From Methylovirgula sp. (GTDB lineage: Bacteria > Pseudomonadota > Alphaproteobacteria > Rhizobiales > Beijerinckiaceae), in assembly GCF_037200945.1 (NCBI RefSeq), contig NZ_JBBCGP010000001.1:2354501-2418500 (forward strand): a stretch of DNA of 64,000 nt. The letters are read 5' to 3'. Position numbers and translations under genes: made by a program. Shown piece by piece: positions 1 to 8,514 of the stretch; within the stretch, counting starts at the first letter, position 1; the number at the start of each line of letters is the position of its first letter. The notes below the pieces were generated by a model, which was not told where the DNA came from, ran no database searches, and saw only the letters and a list, made by a program, of their open reading frames with translations.

Positions 1-638
1 GCACGAATAGCTCGGTTGCGCCGATCACTGACTATTATGCTTCTGGTTCGGCGAACCAAGCGGCCGTCAATTCCGCGTTCTCGTCTTCTTTCGGCTTTTC
101 GCAAAGCGATCCCGGCGTCGCAAATATAACGGCGAGCCAGATGCAGAGCTTCCTGGGCGGCCAGTTCTCATCGCTCTTCCAGGGTTCGAGCTGGACATCA
201 GACTGGTCGTCGGCGAGCAATACTGAAACGACAAGCGAAATCTCGCCTTCGCAAACCGTTGACACGTCAGTCAGCGCCAACAATCCGGCCTTCCAGGATA
301 TTGCGCAGGCCTACACGATGCTCGCCAGTGTTGGTACGCAGAATTTGAGCAGCTCGACGTTGCAGACTGTCATGACGAATGCCGAAAATCTTTTGAACAC
401 CGGCCTCACGGCTTTGACGAATGTGCAAGCCGGCGTGGGCACCGCCCAGAGCGACATTACGTCGGCCAATAATCAGATGTCAGTCGAAATGAATGTTCTG
501 AATACGCAGATCGGCAATCTTGAGGGCGTCAATCCTTTCGACGCGACGACTGAAGTGACAAATCTGCAAACGCAGATCGAAACTTCTTACGAGCTGACAT
601 CGCAACTTTCACAGCTGAGCTTGGTGAAATACCTCTAA
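1..638 (+). CDS. flgL: Flagellar hook-associated protein FlgL, C-terminal part (cut by window start)
   Basis: The reading frame enters from the left edge (first complete codon at base 3) and ends at 638, so only about 211 C-terminal residues are present. The sequence is rich in Ser, Thr, Asn and Gln and has the flagellin-like C-terminal helix: an 'AQSDITSANNQM' segment and the ending 'LSQLSLVKYL', typical of rhizobial FlgL. FlgL forms the hook-filament junction together with FlgK. The position directly upstream of flaF and flbT in an operon-like array supports the call over flagellin. The first internal ATG, at 141, is not the true start because coding sequence continues upstream of it. Confidence 0.85.
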   Translation, partial: TNSSVAPITDYYASGSANQAAVNSAFSSSFGFSQSDPGVANITASQMQSFLGGQFSSLFQGSSWTSDWSSASNTETTSEISPSQTVDTSVSANNPAFQDIAQAYTMLASVGTQNLSSSTLQTVMTNAENLLNTGLTALTNVQAGVGTAQSDITSANNQMSVEMNVLNTQIGNLEGVNPFDATTEVTNLQTQIETSYELTSQLSQLSLVKYL

Positions 639-669
639 CCCGCGTTCTTAGGAAGGGCGATCAGCAACC

Positions 670-1017
670 ATGTATCAGTTCTCTTACCAAGAGATAATGG
701 AAGGCAACACGCAAGATGCGCGCGCGCGAGAGCGGCAGGCCATGCAGCGTGCGATCGAATTGCTGGAACTCGGCCAGCAAAGGGGCGTCAGGTCGATGGA
801 GGCCGCGGAAGCGCTGAACTATCTGAACAGGCTGTGGCATCTTTTCATCGATGATTTAGCCAGGCCGGAAAACGATCTGCCCAACGCCTTGCGCGCCGAG
901 CTGATTTCAATCGGTATTTGGATCACAAATGAAATCAATCGCATGCGACTCGGCAAGACCGAGAATTTCGGTGGTTTGATCGAGATTTGTACGATCATCC
1001 GCGACGGTTTGAATTGA
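670..1017 (+). CDS. flaF: Flagellar biosynthesis regulator FlaF
   Basis: This 115-residue protein matches FlaF in size and pattern: an N-terminal 'MYQFSYQEI' followed by helical segments with an 'EALNYLNRLWHLFIDDLA' stretch near residues 57-74. In Caulobacter and rhizobia FlaF promotes flagellin secretion and translation and opposes FlbT. The gene lies 31 bases after flgL and 7 bases before flbT, the conserved alphaproteobacterial order. An AGGAAGGG ribosome-binding stretch lies upstream, although its spacing to the ATG at 670 is long. The family identity is clear from sequence and context; regulation in this organism is inferred from relatives. Confidence 0.88.
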   Translation: MYQFSYQEIMEGNTQDARARERQAMQRAIELLELGQQRGVRSMEAAEALNYLNRLWHLFIDDLARPENDLPNALRAELISIGIWITNEINRMRLGKTENFGGLIEICTIIRDGLN

Positions 1018-1024
1018 GGCGACG

Positions 1025-1435
1025 ATGCGAATTTCACTTCGCGCAGGCGAGCGTCTCTACATCAACGGCGCGGTCGTGCTTGTTGATCGCAAGGTGTCCA
1101 TTGAATTGCTCAATGATGCGACGTTTCTGCTGGAAGCCCATGTGATGAATGTCGGTGATGTGACCACGCCGCTCCGGCAGCTCTATTTCATCACGCAGAT
1201 CATGCTGATGAATCCAGCGGATACGCCCGCGGCGGCGGAAATGTTCGCGCAAGCTATCAGGAATAATCGGAAGTTATTCGCCGAACCGCGAATTTTGGCC
1301 GGCCTCGATTCGGCCGAGCAGTTCGTCTCGGAAGATCGGAAGTTCGACGCGTTGAAGACCATTCGCACATTGCTGCCGATCGAGGCTGAGGTTCTTTGCG
1401 TCGGCGAAGGCCCAATCGCCGGAGCGGCAGCTTAA
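1025..1435 (+). CDS. flbT: Flagellin mRNA regulator FlbT
   Basis: The 136-residue product begins 'MRISLRAGERLYINGAVVL', the usual FlbT start, and contains the 'LLPIEAEVLCVGE' C-terminal region. FlbT binds flagellin transcripts and coordinates flagellin synthesis with hook completion in alphaproteobacteria. It starts 7 bases after flaF and is followed within 12 bases by flgD, so the three genes probably share one transcript. Length is normal for the family and no broken motif was seen. Confidence 0.88.
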   Translation: MRISLRAGERLYINGAVVLVDRKVSIELLNDATFLLEAHVMNVGDVTTPLRQLYFITQIMLMNPADTPAAAEMFAQAIRNNRKLFAEPRILAGLDSAEQFVSEDRKFDALKTIRTLLPIEAEVLCVGEGPIAGAAA

Positions 1436-1446
1436 GGAGACCGCCT

Positions 1447-1926
1447 ATGTCAGTCGATCCAACATCTCCAACTTCGCCGACCCAGAATTCATCCAATTCT
1501 TCGCAGCAGCCGCAATCTGCCGCGGCTTCGGCGACGGTCAATTACAATCAATTTCTGCAATTGCTTGTCGCCGAATTGCAGAACCAGGATCCGACGAGCC
1601 CAACGGATCCGACCCAGTACATGAGCCAGTTGGCGTCGTTCTCGCAAGTTGAGCAGCAAATCGACACCAATTCGAAGCTCGATACGATGCTGACATCGAA
1701 CGCGCTTTCGCAGGCCGAACAGATGATCGGGCAGACAATAACCTCACCCGACGGTTCCACAAAGGGCACGGTCGAATCCGTCAATCTCAATTCCAGTGGC
1801 GGCACGACCGCGACGTTGACCGATGGCAGCACGGTGACGTTGACGACCGGCAGCAGTGCGGCGAACACGACGACCTTGAGCGACGGCACACAGTTCGAGT
1901 TGCCGAGCGGCTTGACGATCAACTGA
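1447..1926 (+). CDS. flgD: Flagellar hook capping protein FlgD (short form)
   Basis: The chosen ATG at 1447 is preceded by AAGGAGA about 6 bases upstream. A longer frame reaching 1396 would overlap flbT and has no good ribosome-binding site. The 159-residue product has a Ser/Thr/Pro/Gln-rich N-terminus and then the FlgD core 'FLQLLVAELQNQDPTSPTD' at about residues 36-54, followed by 'MSQLASFSQVEQ'. FlgD caps the growing hook and guides FlgE assembly. The C-terminal part is short and Thr/Ser-rich compared with enterobacterial FlgD, which is common in alphaproteobacteria. Confidence 0.85.
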   Translation: MSVDPTSPTSPTQNSSNSSQQPQSAAASATVNYNQFLQLLVAELQNQDPTSPTDPTQYMSQLASFSQVEQQIDTNSKLDTMLTSNALSQAEQMIGQTITSPDGSTKGTVESVNLNSSGGTTATLTDGSTVTLTTGSSAANTTTLSDGTQFELPSGLTIN

Positions 1927-1928
1927 TC

Positions 1929-2195
1929 ATGAATGAGGCCGACGCGCTTGAGCTTTCCCGTGAGGCCATCTGGACTGTGCTTGTCATGTCCGGGCCTGCG
2001 GTTTGTTCGGCCATGCTTGTTGGTATTGCCATCGCGCTGTTTCAGGCGCTGACACAAATTCAAGAATCGACGTTGACGTTCGTGCCGAAGATACTCGTCG
2101 TTCTTGCGGCGTTAACGGTCACGGCGTCCTTTGTCGGCGGACAGATGTATGTCTTCACCGAACACGTCTATTCGCGAATCGAAAAGGGCTATTGA
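1929..2195 (+). CDS. fliQ: Flagellar export protein FliQ
   Basis: An 88-residue protein with two hydrophobic membrane segments (about residues 14-38 and 52-75) and the FliQ signature 'ALFQALTQIQESTLTFVPKI' between them. FliQ is a core subunit of the flagellar type III secretion gate together with FliP, FliR and FlhB. The gene begins 2 bases after the flgD stop, so translation is probably coupled, and flhA follows. Length is exactly that of the family. Confidence 0.93.
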   Translation: MNEADALELSREAIWTVLVMSGPAVCSAMLVGIAIALFQALTQIQESTLTFVPKILVVLAALTVTASFVGGQMYVFTEHVYSRIEKGY

Positions 2196-2222
2196 GCGCG
2201 GCGCGCGATCGGCAGGTGAGTT

Positions 2223-4325
2223 ATGGCGGGGGTAGTGGCGGAAGCGCAACTGGCGCAACTGGCGCCGGAGCGCAAGGGTAACATTCGGGAGGTCGGCTTT
2301 GCTGTCGGCATCCTTGCGATTCTCTCCGTCTTCTTTCTACCCATCCCGCCCTTCATCATCGATATCGGGCTTGCATTTTCTATCGCGCTTGCCGTCCTCA
2401 TTCTCATGGTCGCGCTGTGGATTCAGCGGCCGCTTGATTTTTCGTCATTTCCAACTGTGTTGCTTGTCGCGACGCTATTGCGGCTGTCGCTGAACATTGC
2501 CACGACACGGCTCATTCTTTCAAACGGGCCGGAGGGTACTTCCGCGGCAGGCTATGTCATCGGCGGTTTTTCCCGGCTCGTCATGGGCGGCGATTTCGTC
2601 ATCGGGCTCATCGTCTTTGCGATCCTCGTCACCGTCAATTTTGTCGTCATCACCAAAGGCGCGACGCGTATCGCGGAAGTCGGCGCGCGTTTCACACTTG
2701 ACGCCATCCCCGGAAAACAAATGGCGATCGACGCCGATCTCTCATCGGGAACGATCGATGAAAAGGAGGCGCAGCGTCGTCGTCGCGAACTTGAAGAGGA
2801 AAGCTCCTTCTTTGGTTCGATGGACGGTGCGTCCAAGTTCGTGCGTGGTGACGCAATCGCGGGCCTCATTATTCTTGCGGTCAACATTTTCGGCGGCATC
2901 ATCATCGGCGCGACCCGCTATGATATGCCTTTGTCGCAGGCCACGGATGTTTTCACAAAGCTCTCCGTCGGTGACGGCCTCGTCACGCAAATTCCGGCCC
3001 TGATCATCTCGCTGGCGGCCGGTCTTCTCGTCTCGAAAGGTGGGACGCGTGGCTCGGCCGAGCAGGCGGTACTCGGCCAGTTGGTTAAATACCCGCGTGC
3101 GCTCTTCGTGGCCGGCGGGTTGATGTTTGTACTTGGCGTTATTCCGGGGCTGCCGTTCGTCCCGTTTGCCTTGCTGGGCAGTCTCATGGCGTTCGCCGGC
3201 TATACAATCCCTGCGCGCCTCGCGCGGCAGGCGGCGGTGGACAGTGCGTCGGCCGCGGCGGCGGAACAAAAGGCGCTGAAGGAAGCGCGTGAATCCGTCA
3301 AGGAATCGTTGAAGTCAGTGGAGATCGAGCTTTGTCTCGGCAAGCAGCTTTCCTCGCGCATGCTCGCGGCGCAAGGCGAACTCATGCATCGCGTCACCAA
3401 GATGCGCCGAAAGTTCGCCCAGCAATATGGCTTCGTTGTTCCGGAGATCAAGGTTTCCGATAACCTTATGGTGCCGGCGAAAAATTATCAGATCAAAATT
3501 CACGGCACAGTCGTGGCGTCGTTCACGATGATGGTCGGCCACCTGCTGGTCGTTGTGGGCGACGGCCGCAGGCCGGACCTGCCCGGCGAGGAGGTGCGTG
3601 AACCTGCTTTCGGCATGAAGGCGATGTGGGTTTCTGAAGCCTATGCGGGAGAGCTCAAGCGCCAGGGGTTCGAATCGATCGACGTGATGTCGGTTCTGCT
3701 CACGCATCTGAGCGAGGTCATTCGCAATAATCTCTCGCAATTGCTTTCTTACAAGGACATGCGTGCGCTGTTCGATCGGCTTGGGCCCGAATACAAGCGG
3801 TTGCTTGACGATATCTGTCCTTCGCAAATTTCCTATTCCGGCCTGCAGGCGGTCCTCAAGCTTCTGCTTGCAGAGCGAGTCTCTATCCGCAATTTGCAAT
3901 TGATCCTTGAAGCCATCGCCGAGATTGCGCCGCACGTGCGTCGTGCCGAGCAGGTGACGGAACACGTGCGGATGCGAATTGCGCAACAGATTTGCGGCGA
4001 TCTCCTCGACAATGGCACGTTGAAAGTGCTGCGGCTCGGCAATCGCTGGGACTTGGCTTTCCACCAAAGCCTGAAACGCGATGCAAAGGGCGATGTGATC
4101 GAGTTTGACCTCGACCCCGGCATGGTCGAACAATTCGGCAACGAGGCGTCGATCGCGATCCGCGATCGAATGGACAAGGGACATGTCTTTGTCCTCGTTA
4201 CGACGCCGGAAGCGCGGCCTTACGTGCGCATGGTGATTGAGCGGCTGTTTGCAACATTGCCGGTTCTCTCGCATCTGGAGATCGCCCGCGGCGTCGAGAT
4301 CAAGTCGCTCGGAACAATCTCGTGA
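2223..4325 (+). CDS. flhA: Flagellar biosynthesis protein FlhA
   Basis: A 700-residue protein. The first ~330 residues contain about eight hydrophobic membrane segments and the FHIPEP-family core, including 'PGKQMAIDADLSSG' and 'FVRGDAIAGL'. The remaining ~350 residues form the cytoplasmic domain that docks export chaperones and substrates. FlhA forms the nonameric ring of the flagellar export apparatus. The start is 27 bases after fliQ and the stop overlaps the fliR start by 4 bases. Length and domain order are normal. Confidence 0.96.
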   Translation: MAGVVAEAQLAQLAPERKGNIREVGFAVGILAILSVFFLPIPPFIIDIGLAFSIALAVLILMVALWIQRPLDFSSFPTVLLVATLLRLSLNIATTRLILSNGPEGTSAAGYVIGGFSRLVMGGDFVIGLIVFAILVTVNFVVITKGATRIAEVGARFTLDAIPGKQMAIDADLSSGTIDEKEAQRRRRELEEESSFFGSMDGASKFVRGDAIAGLIILAVNIFGGIIIGATRYDMPLSQATDVFTKLSVGDGLVTQIPALIISLAAGLLVSKGGTRGSAEQAVLGQLVKYPRALFVAGGLMFVLGVIPGLPFVPFALLGSLMAFAGYTIPARLARQAAVDSASAAAAEQKALKEARESVKESLKSVEIELCLGKQLSSRMLAAQGELMHRVTKMRRKFAQQYGFVVPEIKVSDNLMVPAKNYQIKIHGTVVASFTMMVGHLLVVVGDGRRPDLPGEEVREPAFGMKAMWVSEAYAGELKRQGFESIDVMSVLLTHLSEVIRNNLSQLLSYKDMRALFDRLGPEYKRLLDDICPSQISYSGLQAVLKLLLAERVSIRNLQLILEAIAEIAPHVRRAEQVTEHVRMRIAQQICGDLLDNGTLKVLRLGNRWDLAFHQSLKRDAKGDVIEFDLDPGMVEQFGNEASIAIRDRMDKGHVFVLVTTPEARPYVRMVIERLFATLPVLSHLEIARGVEIKSLGTIS

Positions 4326-5077
4326 TCTGGACTGGATCGAACGCGGTTTTGACGGCGTTCCTTCTTTTCTGCCGCATCTCCGGGTGCCTCATGCTGATGC
4401 CAGGATTTTCAAGTCCGCGTGTCCCGGTCACCGTGCGGCTCTTTCTGTGCGTTGCGATCAGTCTGGCTTTGACGCCATTCCTTGGCGAAACGATCGGGAA
4501 GATCGTCGGTAACGCTTCGGCATTTGCGCTCGTAAAGCTCATCGTTTCGGAAACGCTCATCGGCAGCTTGATCGGTCTTATGGGACGTATTTTTTTTGCG
4601 GCGCTCGAAACGCTCGGCACGTCGATCGCGATGCAGATCGGTCTCGCCAACGCGCTGGGCGTCTCGGTGGAGGATAGCGAGTCCACGCCGTCGATCGCCG
4701 ACTTCCTGATCTTCCTTGCGACGACCTTGCTCTTCGTCACCGATCAGCACCTGGAAGTTATACGCGGCCTTGTCGCGTCTTACCGCACGCTTCCGGTCGC
4801 CTCCGGATTTGGCCCCCAATTTGGACTTATCCAGGTTGCCGACACGCTGTCGAAGGCATTCTTTCTCAGTCTGAGAGTCGCGAGTCCGTTCATTTTGTTC
4901 GGCATTGTCTTCAATCTCGCTGTCGGGGTCGCCAACAAGCTCACGCCGCAGATCCAAGTCTATTTCATTGCGACGCCATTTGCCGTGGCCGGCGGCTTGT
5001 TCCTCTTTTACTTCACCTTCAAAGAGGTGCTTGGGCTTTTCATGGCGGGGTTCTCGAATTGGCTGGCGGGCGGTTGA
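4322..5077 (+). CDS. fliR: Flagellar export protein FliR
   Basis: A 251-residue membrane protein starting with GTG in a 4-base overlap with the flhA stop. About six hydrophobic segments are visible. The family motif region 'MPGFSSPRVPVTVRLFLCVA' is near the N-terminus and 'PQIQVYFIATPFAVAGGL' lies near the C-terminus. FliR forms the export gate with FliP and FliQ. The overlap and the fliQ-flhA-fliR order indicate a single transcription unit. Confidence 0.94.
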   Translation: MIWTGSNAVLTAFLLFCRISGCLMLMPGFSSPRVPVTVRLFLCVAISLALTPFLGETIGKIVGNASAFALVKLIVSETLIGSLIGLMGRIFFAALETLGTSIAMQIGLANALGVSVEDSESTPSIADFLIFLATTLLFVTDQHLEVIRGLVASYRTLPVASGFGPQFGLIQVADTLSKAFFLSLRVASPFILFGIVFNLAVGVANKLTPQIQVYFIATPFAVAGGLFLFYFTFKEVLGLFMAGFSNWLAGG

Positions 5078-5078
5078 G

Positions 5079-5477
5079 ATGCCGAAGAGACTTGAGACGC
5101 TGCGTCGGATCGCGAGCTTGCAAAATGACCTCCGCAAGACCGGCGAAATTAAGCTCGCGACGCTTCAGCGTCAGCGGCTTAGCGCGGAAGCGACCGAGGC
5201 GCGGCTTGTCTCATACCTCGACGAGAATCATGTCTACACGCCTGCCTACATGAAAACTCTTGCCGATAAACTGCAGGCCGTCGGCCGCGCCAAGCGCCGG
5301 CTGGCACTAGAGATCGAAGATCAGGCGAAAGTTCTGCTCGAACGCCGACGGCAAACGAAGCAGGTGGAGCGCGCACTCGAAACCGCGACTGAAGACACGC
5401 GTCGTCTCGATGAGCGCCGCGATCTGGCCGCGACGATTGAAGCGGAGTTGAACCGCAAAGGCGCAAGCCTCCGGTAA
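5079..5477 (+). CDS. Small coiled-coil flagellar-cluster protein (FliJ-like position and build)
   Basis: The ATG at 5079 lies 1 base after the fliR stop, giving 132 residues (a longer frame from 4905 would run inside fliR and was not used). The product is almost entirely charged helix with many Lys, Arg, Glu and Leu residues, a pattern expected for a coiled coil, with no membrane segment or signal peptide. Its size and position resemble FliJ-type export chaperones, which bind the FliI/FliH ATPase complex, but no FliJ-specific motif is identifiable by eye. Function in flagellar export or assembly is inferred from context. Confidence 0.7.
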   Translation: MPKRLETLRRIASLQNDLRKTGEIKLATLQRQRLSAEATEARLVSYLDENHVYTPAYMKTLADKLQAVGRAKRRLALEIEDQAKVLLERRRQTKQVERALETATEDTRRLDERRDLAATIEAELNRKGASLR

Positions 5478-5536
5478 GCCAGCTAGCTCATCTTCTTCAT
5501 ACAGTTCGTCGGACTGTGCCCAAAGGGGATGCGTGC

Positions 5537-6049
5537 GTGTCAATCAAACCGCCTTCCGATATTCTTCTCGACGTTGCACGAGCCGCCGATCCAGCGAAAT
5601 CGACGGCGGCGGTGGAGCGGCTGACGCGTCTCGGAGCGGACGGCGCCGTCGATGATGTTCAATTCCGCGACGTTTTGGGCAAGGTCAACGCGCCGCGGTC
5701 GTCCCTTCCGGCTATCGCTGAGCCGCGGTTTGCCAATACGCAGCCTGAAAAGGTGAAAGAAACGGCGCAGACGAAGGCCTATCAGGGCTTTACCGCGCTG
5801 CTCCTCGAAAACCTCGTCGACAACATGATGCCCGACGATGACGACGGCTTTTTCGGTTCCGAAACCGGCGCCGGTGTGTGGCGTTCTATGCTCGCCCAGG
5901 AATTGGGGACGAGTCTGTCGAAGACCGTCGATCTGGGCATCGGCTCCAAACACGTAAAGTCCGCTCACGCGCGGCATGGCTGGCACCCGCATGAGGAGCT
6001 GCAAGCTTCGCTCGGGGTATTGCCTGTCGCCACCGCCAAACATTCATGA
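5537..6049 (+). CDS. Rod-binding protein, FlgJ N-terminal-domain type
   Basis: The GTG at 5537 is preferred over an upstream in-frame GTG at 5516 because AAAGGGGA lies about 7 bases before it; it gives 170 residues. The C-terminal half carries the rod-binding pattern: 'FTALLLENLVDNMMP', then 'SETGAGVWRSMLAQELGTSL'. This matches the N-terminal scaffolding domain of FlgJ without the muramidase domain, as usual in alphaproteobacteria. Such proteins cap the growing flagellar rod in the periplasm. The N-terminal ~80 residues are variable and Ala/Pro-rich. Confidence 0.75.
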   Translation: MSIKPPSDILLDVARAADPAKSTAAVERLTRLGADGAVDDVQFRDVLGKVNAPRSSLPAIAEPRFANTQPEKVKETAQTKAYQGFTALLLENLVDNMMPDDDDGFFGSETGAGVWRSMLAQELGTSLSKTVDLGIGSKHVKSAHARHGWHPHEELQASLGVLPVATAKHS

Positions 6050-6061
6050 TGAGCGCCGGCA

Positions 6062-6493
6062 ATGATGGAATTCACAAAAATTAAGCTGCCGAGGCGAACG
6101 GGCAATGCAGCCGTAACCGATGTGGCGCGCGTTCAGGCGCTGCGGGAGGCATTTTCGCAGACGGTCGAACGCATCGAACGTCTTGTCGATCTTGAGACCG
6201 CGACGCTTGAGCAATACCGCCCCATCGATTTTTCCGAGTTCAACCATCGCAAGAGCCACGCGATATTGGAATTGAGCCGTTCGCTCCGCGCACTCGGCTC
6301 GGAAGCGCACGATGACAGCGCGCGGGGGATGCTTGAACGCTTGGGCGGCAAACTAGAGCGCAATCTCGCAACGCTCGAAATTCACCTTAAGGCGGTGCGC
6401 CAGGTTTGTGCCGTCATCTCCCGTGCGATCCAGTCAGAAGAATCTGACGGCACATATTCTTCGTCGATCAATCGCAGGTACGAGCAATCATGA
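6062..6493 (+). CDS. Probable FlgN-like flagellar chaperone
   Basis: A 143-residue, mostly helical protein without membrane segments. A central 'FNHRKSHAILELSRSLRAL' stretch (about residues 60-78) is flanked by long helices, as seen in the rhizobial FlgN-like proteins encoded after the rod-binding protein. FlgN chaperones hold FlgK and FlgL before export. Two consecutive Met codons, at 6062 and 6065, could both serve as start. The stop overlaps the next gene by 4 bases. Assignment rests on build and neighbourhood; a generic helical protein remains possible. Confidence 0.6.
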   Translation: MMEFTKIKLPRRTGNAAVTDVARVQALREAFSQTVERIERLVDLETATLEQYRPIDFSEFNHRKSHAILELSRSLRALGSEAHDDSARGMLERLGGKLERNLATLEIHLKAVRQVCAVISRAIQSEESDGTYSSSINRRYEQS

Positions 6494-6939
6494 TCAAGCT
6501 GATTGCGAGCTGCGTTTGGATCTGCTTGCTGACGTCGGCCGCCGCCTACGCTGCGATTTTCGTGAGTGGATTCCATGCCGTCGCACCGCCCCCAAAAGAA
6601 CAATCGTCTCCGGCGATGGAATATAAGAAACTGCCGCCGATCTCTATCCCGATGATCGCTGACGGCGCTGTGCAAGGCTATGTCGTCGCCGAACTCGGCT
6701 ATACCTACGATCAGAACGCGAAGGCACCGATTCCTCCGGACGCCTATCTCCTCGATGAGACGTTTCGCAAAGTTTATTCCGACACCACGATCGATTTCCG
6801 TCACCTCGAAAAATACGACGTGAACGGAATGACCAAAGATCTGGCGCGTCGCGTCAATGAACGCCTCCACGCCGCCGTCGTCAAAGACGTGCTGGTGCAG
6901 GCGATGAACTTCGTTCCCAAGAGCGACATACCGAAGTGA
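6490..6939 (+). CDS. Membrane-anchored protein of the flagellar cluster, function unknown
   Basis: A 149-residue protein with an N-terminal hydrophobic segment (about residues 5-27) that looks like a signal anchor or signal peptide, then a soluble, probably periplasmic domain with 'VQGYVVAELGYTYD' and a C-terminal 'VLVQAMNFVPKSDIPK'. The arrangement (one N-terminal helix plus a small domain ending in a short hydrophobic strand) recalls FliL-type basal body proteins, but no FliL motif can be shown by eye. It overlaps the FlgN-like gene by 4 bases, so co-translation is likely. Confidence 0.6.
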   Translation: MIKLIASCVWICLLTSAAAYAAIFVSGFHAVAPPPKEQSSPAMEYKKLPPISIPMIADGAVQGYVVAELGYTYDQNAKAPIPPDAYLLDETFRKVYSDTTIDFRHLEKYDVNGMTKDLARRVNERLHAAVVKDVLVQAMNFVPKSDIPK

Positions 6940-6992
6940 GAGTCGAACGGTCCGCTTAAGAGGGATTCAAATTTTGAAAGATGGAGGGGCAA

Positions 6993-7406
6993 ATGGCTTT
7001 TGATCGATTGACCTGGATCGGATTCATGGTTGTGGCGTTCGGCTGGGCGCTGTTGTTATCGGGCGCGCCGACGTTGCAAATCTTCGCGGCGGCAATCGGA
7101 CATAAGATGCCGTTCGATATGCCTGTCATTGCGCAGGCGACGATTTTGAGCGGCTTCGGTCTCGCGATCCTTGGCGCTCTGCAGACTGGCTTCAGCGCCC
7201 TGAAGAATTTTTTCGATACGGTGCTGGAGCGAACCTCGCGGCCTGGTGAAGCGGTCAGCAAAAAGCCCGTCACCAAAGTCGTCGAGCGCGGCCGCTTGAA
7301 GGACCGTCCTTATATCCTGTTTGGCGATGGCTCGATCGAAGTCGAGACGCTGCTCGGCCAGCGCCGCTTTGCCTCGTTCAAGGATGCGCGTGAATTCATC
7401 GGATAA
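6993..7406 (+). CDS. Small inner-membrane protein of the flagellar cluster, function unknown
   Basis: The ATG at 6993 is chosen because GGAGGGG lies just upstream; an ATG at 6981 falls before that ribosome-binding site. The 137-residue product has two hydrophobic segments (about residues 8-30 and 42-62), then a soluble C-terminal half of about 70 residues ending 'GQRRFASFKDAREFIG'. It belongs to no family I recognise. It follows the flagellar genes on the same strand with a gap of about 50 bases, so a role linked to motility is possible but unproven. Confidence 0.6.
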   Translation: MAFDRLTWIGFMVVAFGWALLLSGAPTLQIFAAAIGHKMPFDMPVIAQATILSGFGLAILGALQTGFSALKNFFDTVLERTSRPGEAVSKKPVTKVVERGRLKDRPYILFGDGSIEVETLLGQRRFASFKDAREFIG

Positions 7407-7431
7407 CAGACCCTAGATCGGCGGTGGCGCT

Positions 7432-7995
7432 ATGGCTTCCTCCATGCGGAACAAATCGGCGAAGATTGCGGACAAGGGAGATGGCGCGACAACGGCGCCG
7501 CCTCTCTTGCAGCAGGCTGCGGCGCGGCTTGGATGGGGCTCGATCGTCGACGGCTTACTTGGCGGCGTCGGCGGCGCCACGGCGGTCGTTTGCGCGAGCT
7601 TCGCAATTTATATGAGTGCCCATCCGCGGCCCGCATTCAATGGTCTTGAGCATCTGATGATTTTTGCCCAGCCCAATTACCAGGACCCGGCATCTGTCGC
7701 AGAGGTCGCGCCGCCGGCTGATCGAAAAGGCATCGATTATATAGCGACCGGCACCATTCATGCGGCACGCGCTAGCGCGCCCCCGCCCTCCATAGATTTC
7801 GATGTGCCCCTCGTCAGTAATTACAGGTTGCATTACGTTCGCGACGGTGAGGCGCTCATCGTTGGCAAAGACGATGCGGTTTACCGCGTCGGACTTGGGA
7901 CGATGGTGCCGGGCGTGGGGCGCGTTATCGCAATCGAGCGGCGGGGCGACCAATGGGTCGTGGTCACGCCGCGCGGGTTGATCGTCGCGCGCTGA
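7432..7995 (+). CDS. Single-pass membrane protein with C-terminal beta-rich domain, unknown function
   Basis: A 187-residue protein: an N-terminal cytoplasmic stretch, one membrane helix at about residues 40-62, a Pro/Ala-rich linker and a C-terminal ~70-residue domain with alternating hydrophobic strands ('YRLHYVRDGEALIVGKDD', then 'VGRVIAIERRGDQWVVVTP'). The tail looks like a small periplasmic beta-domain. It starts 25 bases after the preceding gene and ends 8 bases before the convergent PilZ gene, so it is probably the last gene of the flagellar-side transcript. No family is recognised. Confidence 0.6.
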   Translation: MASSMRNKSAKIADKGDGATTAPPLLQQAAARLGWGSIVDGLLGGVGGATAVVCASFAIYMSAHPRPAFNGLEHLMIFAQPNYQDPASVAEVAPPADRKGIDYIATGTIHAARASAPPPSIDFDVPLVSNYRLHYVRDGEALIVGKDDAVYRVGLGTMVPGVGRVIAIERRGDQWVVVTPRGLIVAR

Positions 7996-8003
7996 TCTGG
8001 AGC

Positions 8004-8450
8004 TTAGACGACGTAGAGCTTTTTACGCAGCGCGGTGATTTGCGCGAGCGTAAGGGCTTCGGGCTTTTCTTCCAGAAAAGTCACGCCGACATTCTGGCCG
8101 CGTTGCCAAATGATCTTGGCGTCAACAAGCTCGCCGTCGGTATCGCTGAAAAGGCGAAACCGCCGGGGCGCTTTGACCTTCGCGGCCAGGATGAGGCGCG
8201 CACCATGCGCCGAGCGATTGTGGATCTGACAGTCGATGAGAAATTTATTGGTGAGGTCGAGGATCTTGCCTGAGTGCAAGCGTGTCCGGTGGCGCCCTTC
8301 GGCACGTTTATCGGCGTTCTTTTGCTTGGGTTCGTGCCTGGGTTCGAGAACGCGATACGTCACTTCGCCCGGCCTTGTGCGCGGATCGTCCACTTTGACG
8401 GCTTCGATCAGCGGCGCATCGGCAGCCCGGAAATCAGATGGCGAAGGCAT
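8004..8450 (-). CDS. PilZ-domain protein, probable cyclic-di-GMP receptor
   Basis: A 148-residue protein whose C-terminal ~95 residues carry both PilZ signatures: the basic RxxxR motif in 'EGRHRTR' (about residues 51-57) and '(D/N)xSxxG' as 'NRSAHG' about 25 residues later. PilZ domains bind cyclic-di-GMP and often modulate flagellar motor speed or exopolysaccharide synthesis. Because it stands convergent to a flagellar operon, motility control is a reasonable inference. The N-terminal ~50 residues are charged and look unstructured. It is divergent from modA. Confidence 0.8.
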   Translation of the reverse strand: MPSPSDFRAADAPLIEAVKVDDPRTRPGEVTYRVLEPRHEPKQKNADKRAEGRHRTRLHSGKILDLTNKFLIDCQIHNRSAHGARLILAAKVKAPRRFRLFSDTDGELVDAKIIWQRGQNVGVTFLEEKPEALTLAQITALRKKLYVV

Positions 8451-8514
8451 TGGCTACTCAGAATACGCACCGATGCGGCATTCGGCAGACGCAGGGCCGC
8501 AGGTTATTTCGCGT

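Noticed and set aside
3315..4274. Long open frame antisense to flhA (319 codons)
   Set aside because: It lies wholly inside flhA, has Arg/His/Asp-rich shadow-like composition and no ribosome-binding site; a by-product of GC-rich codon bias.
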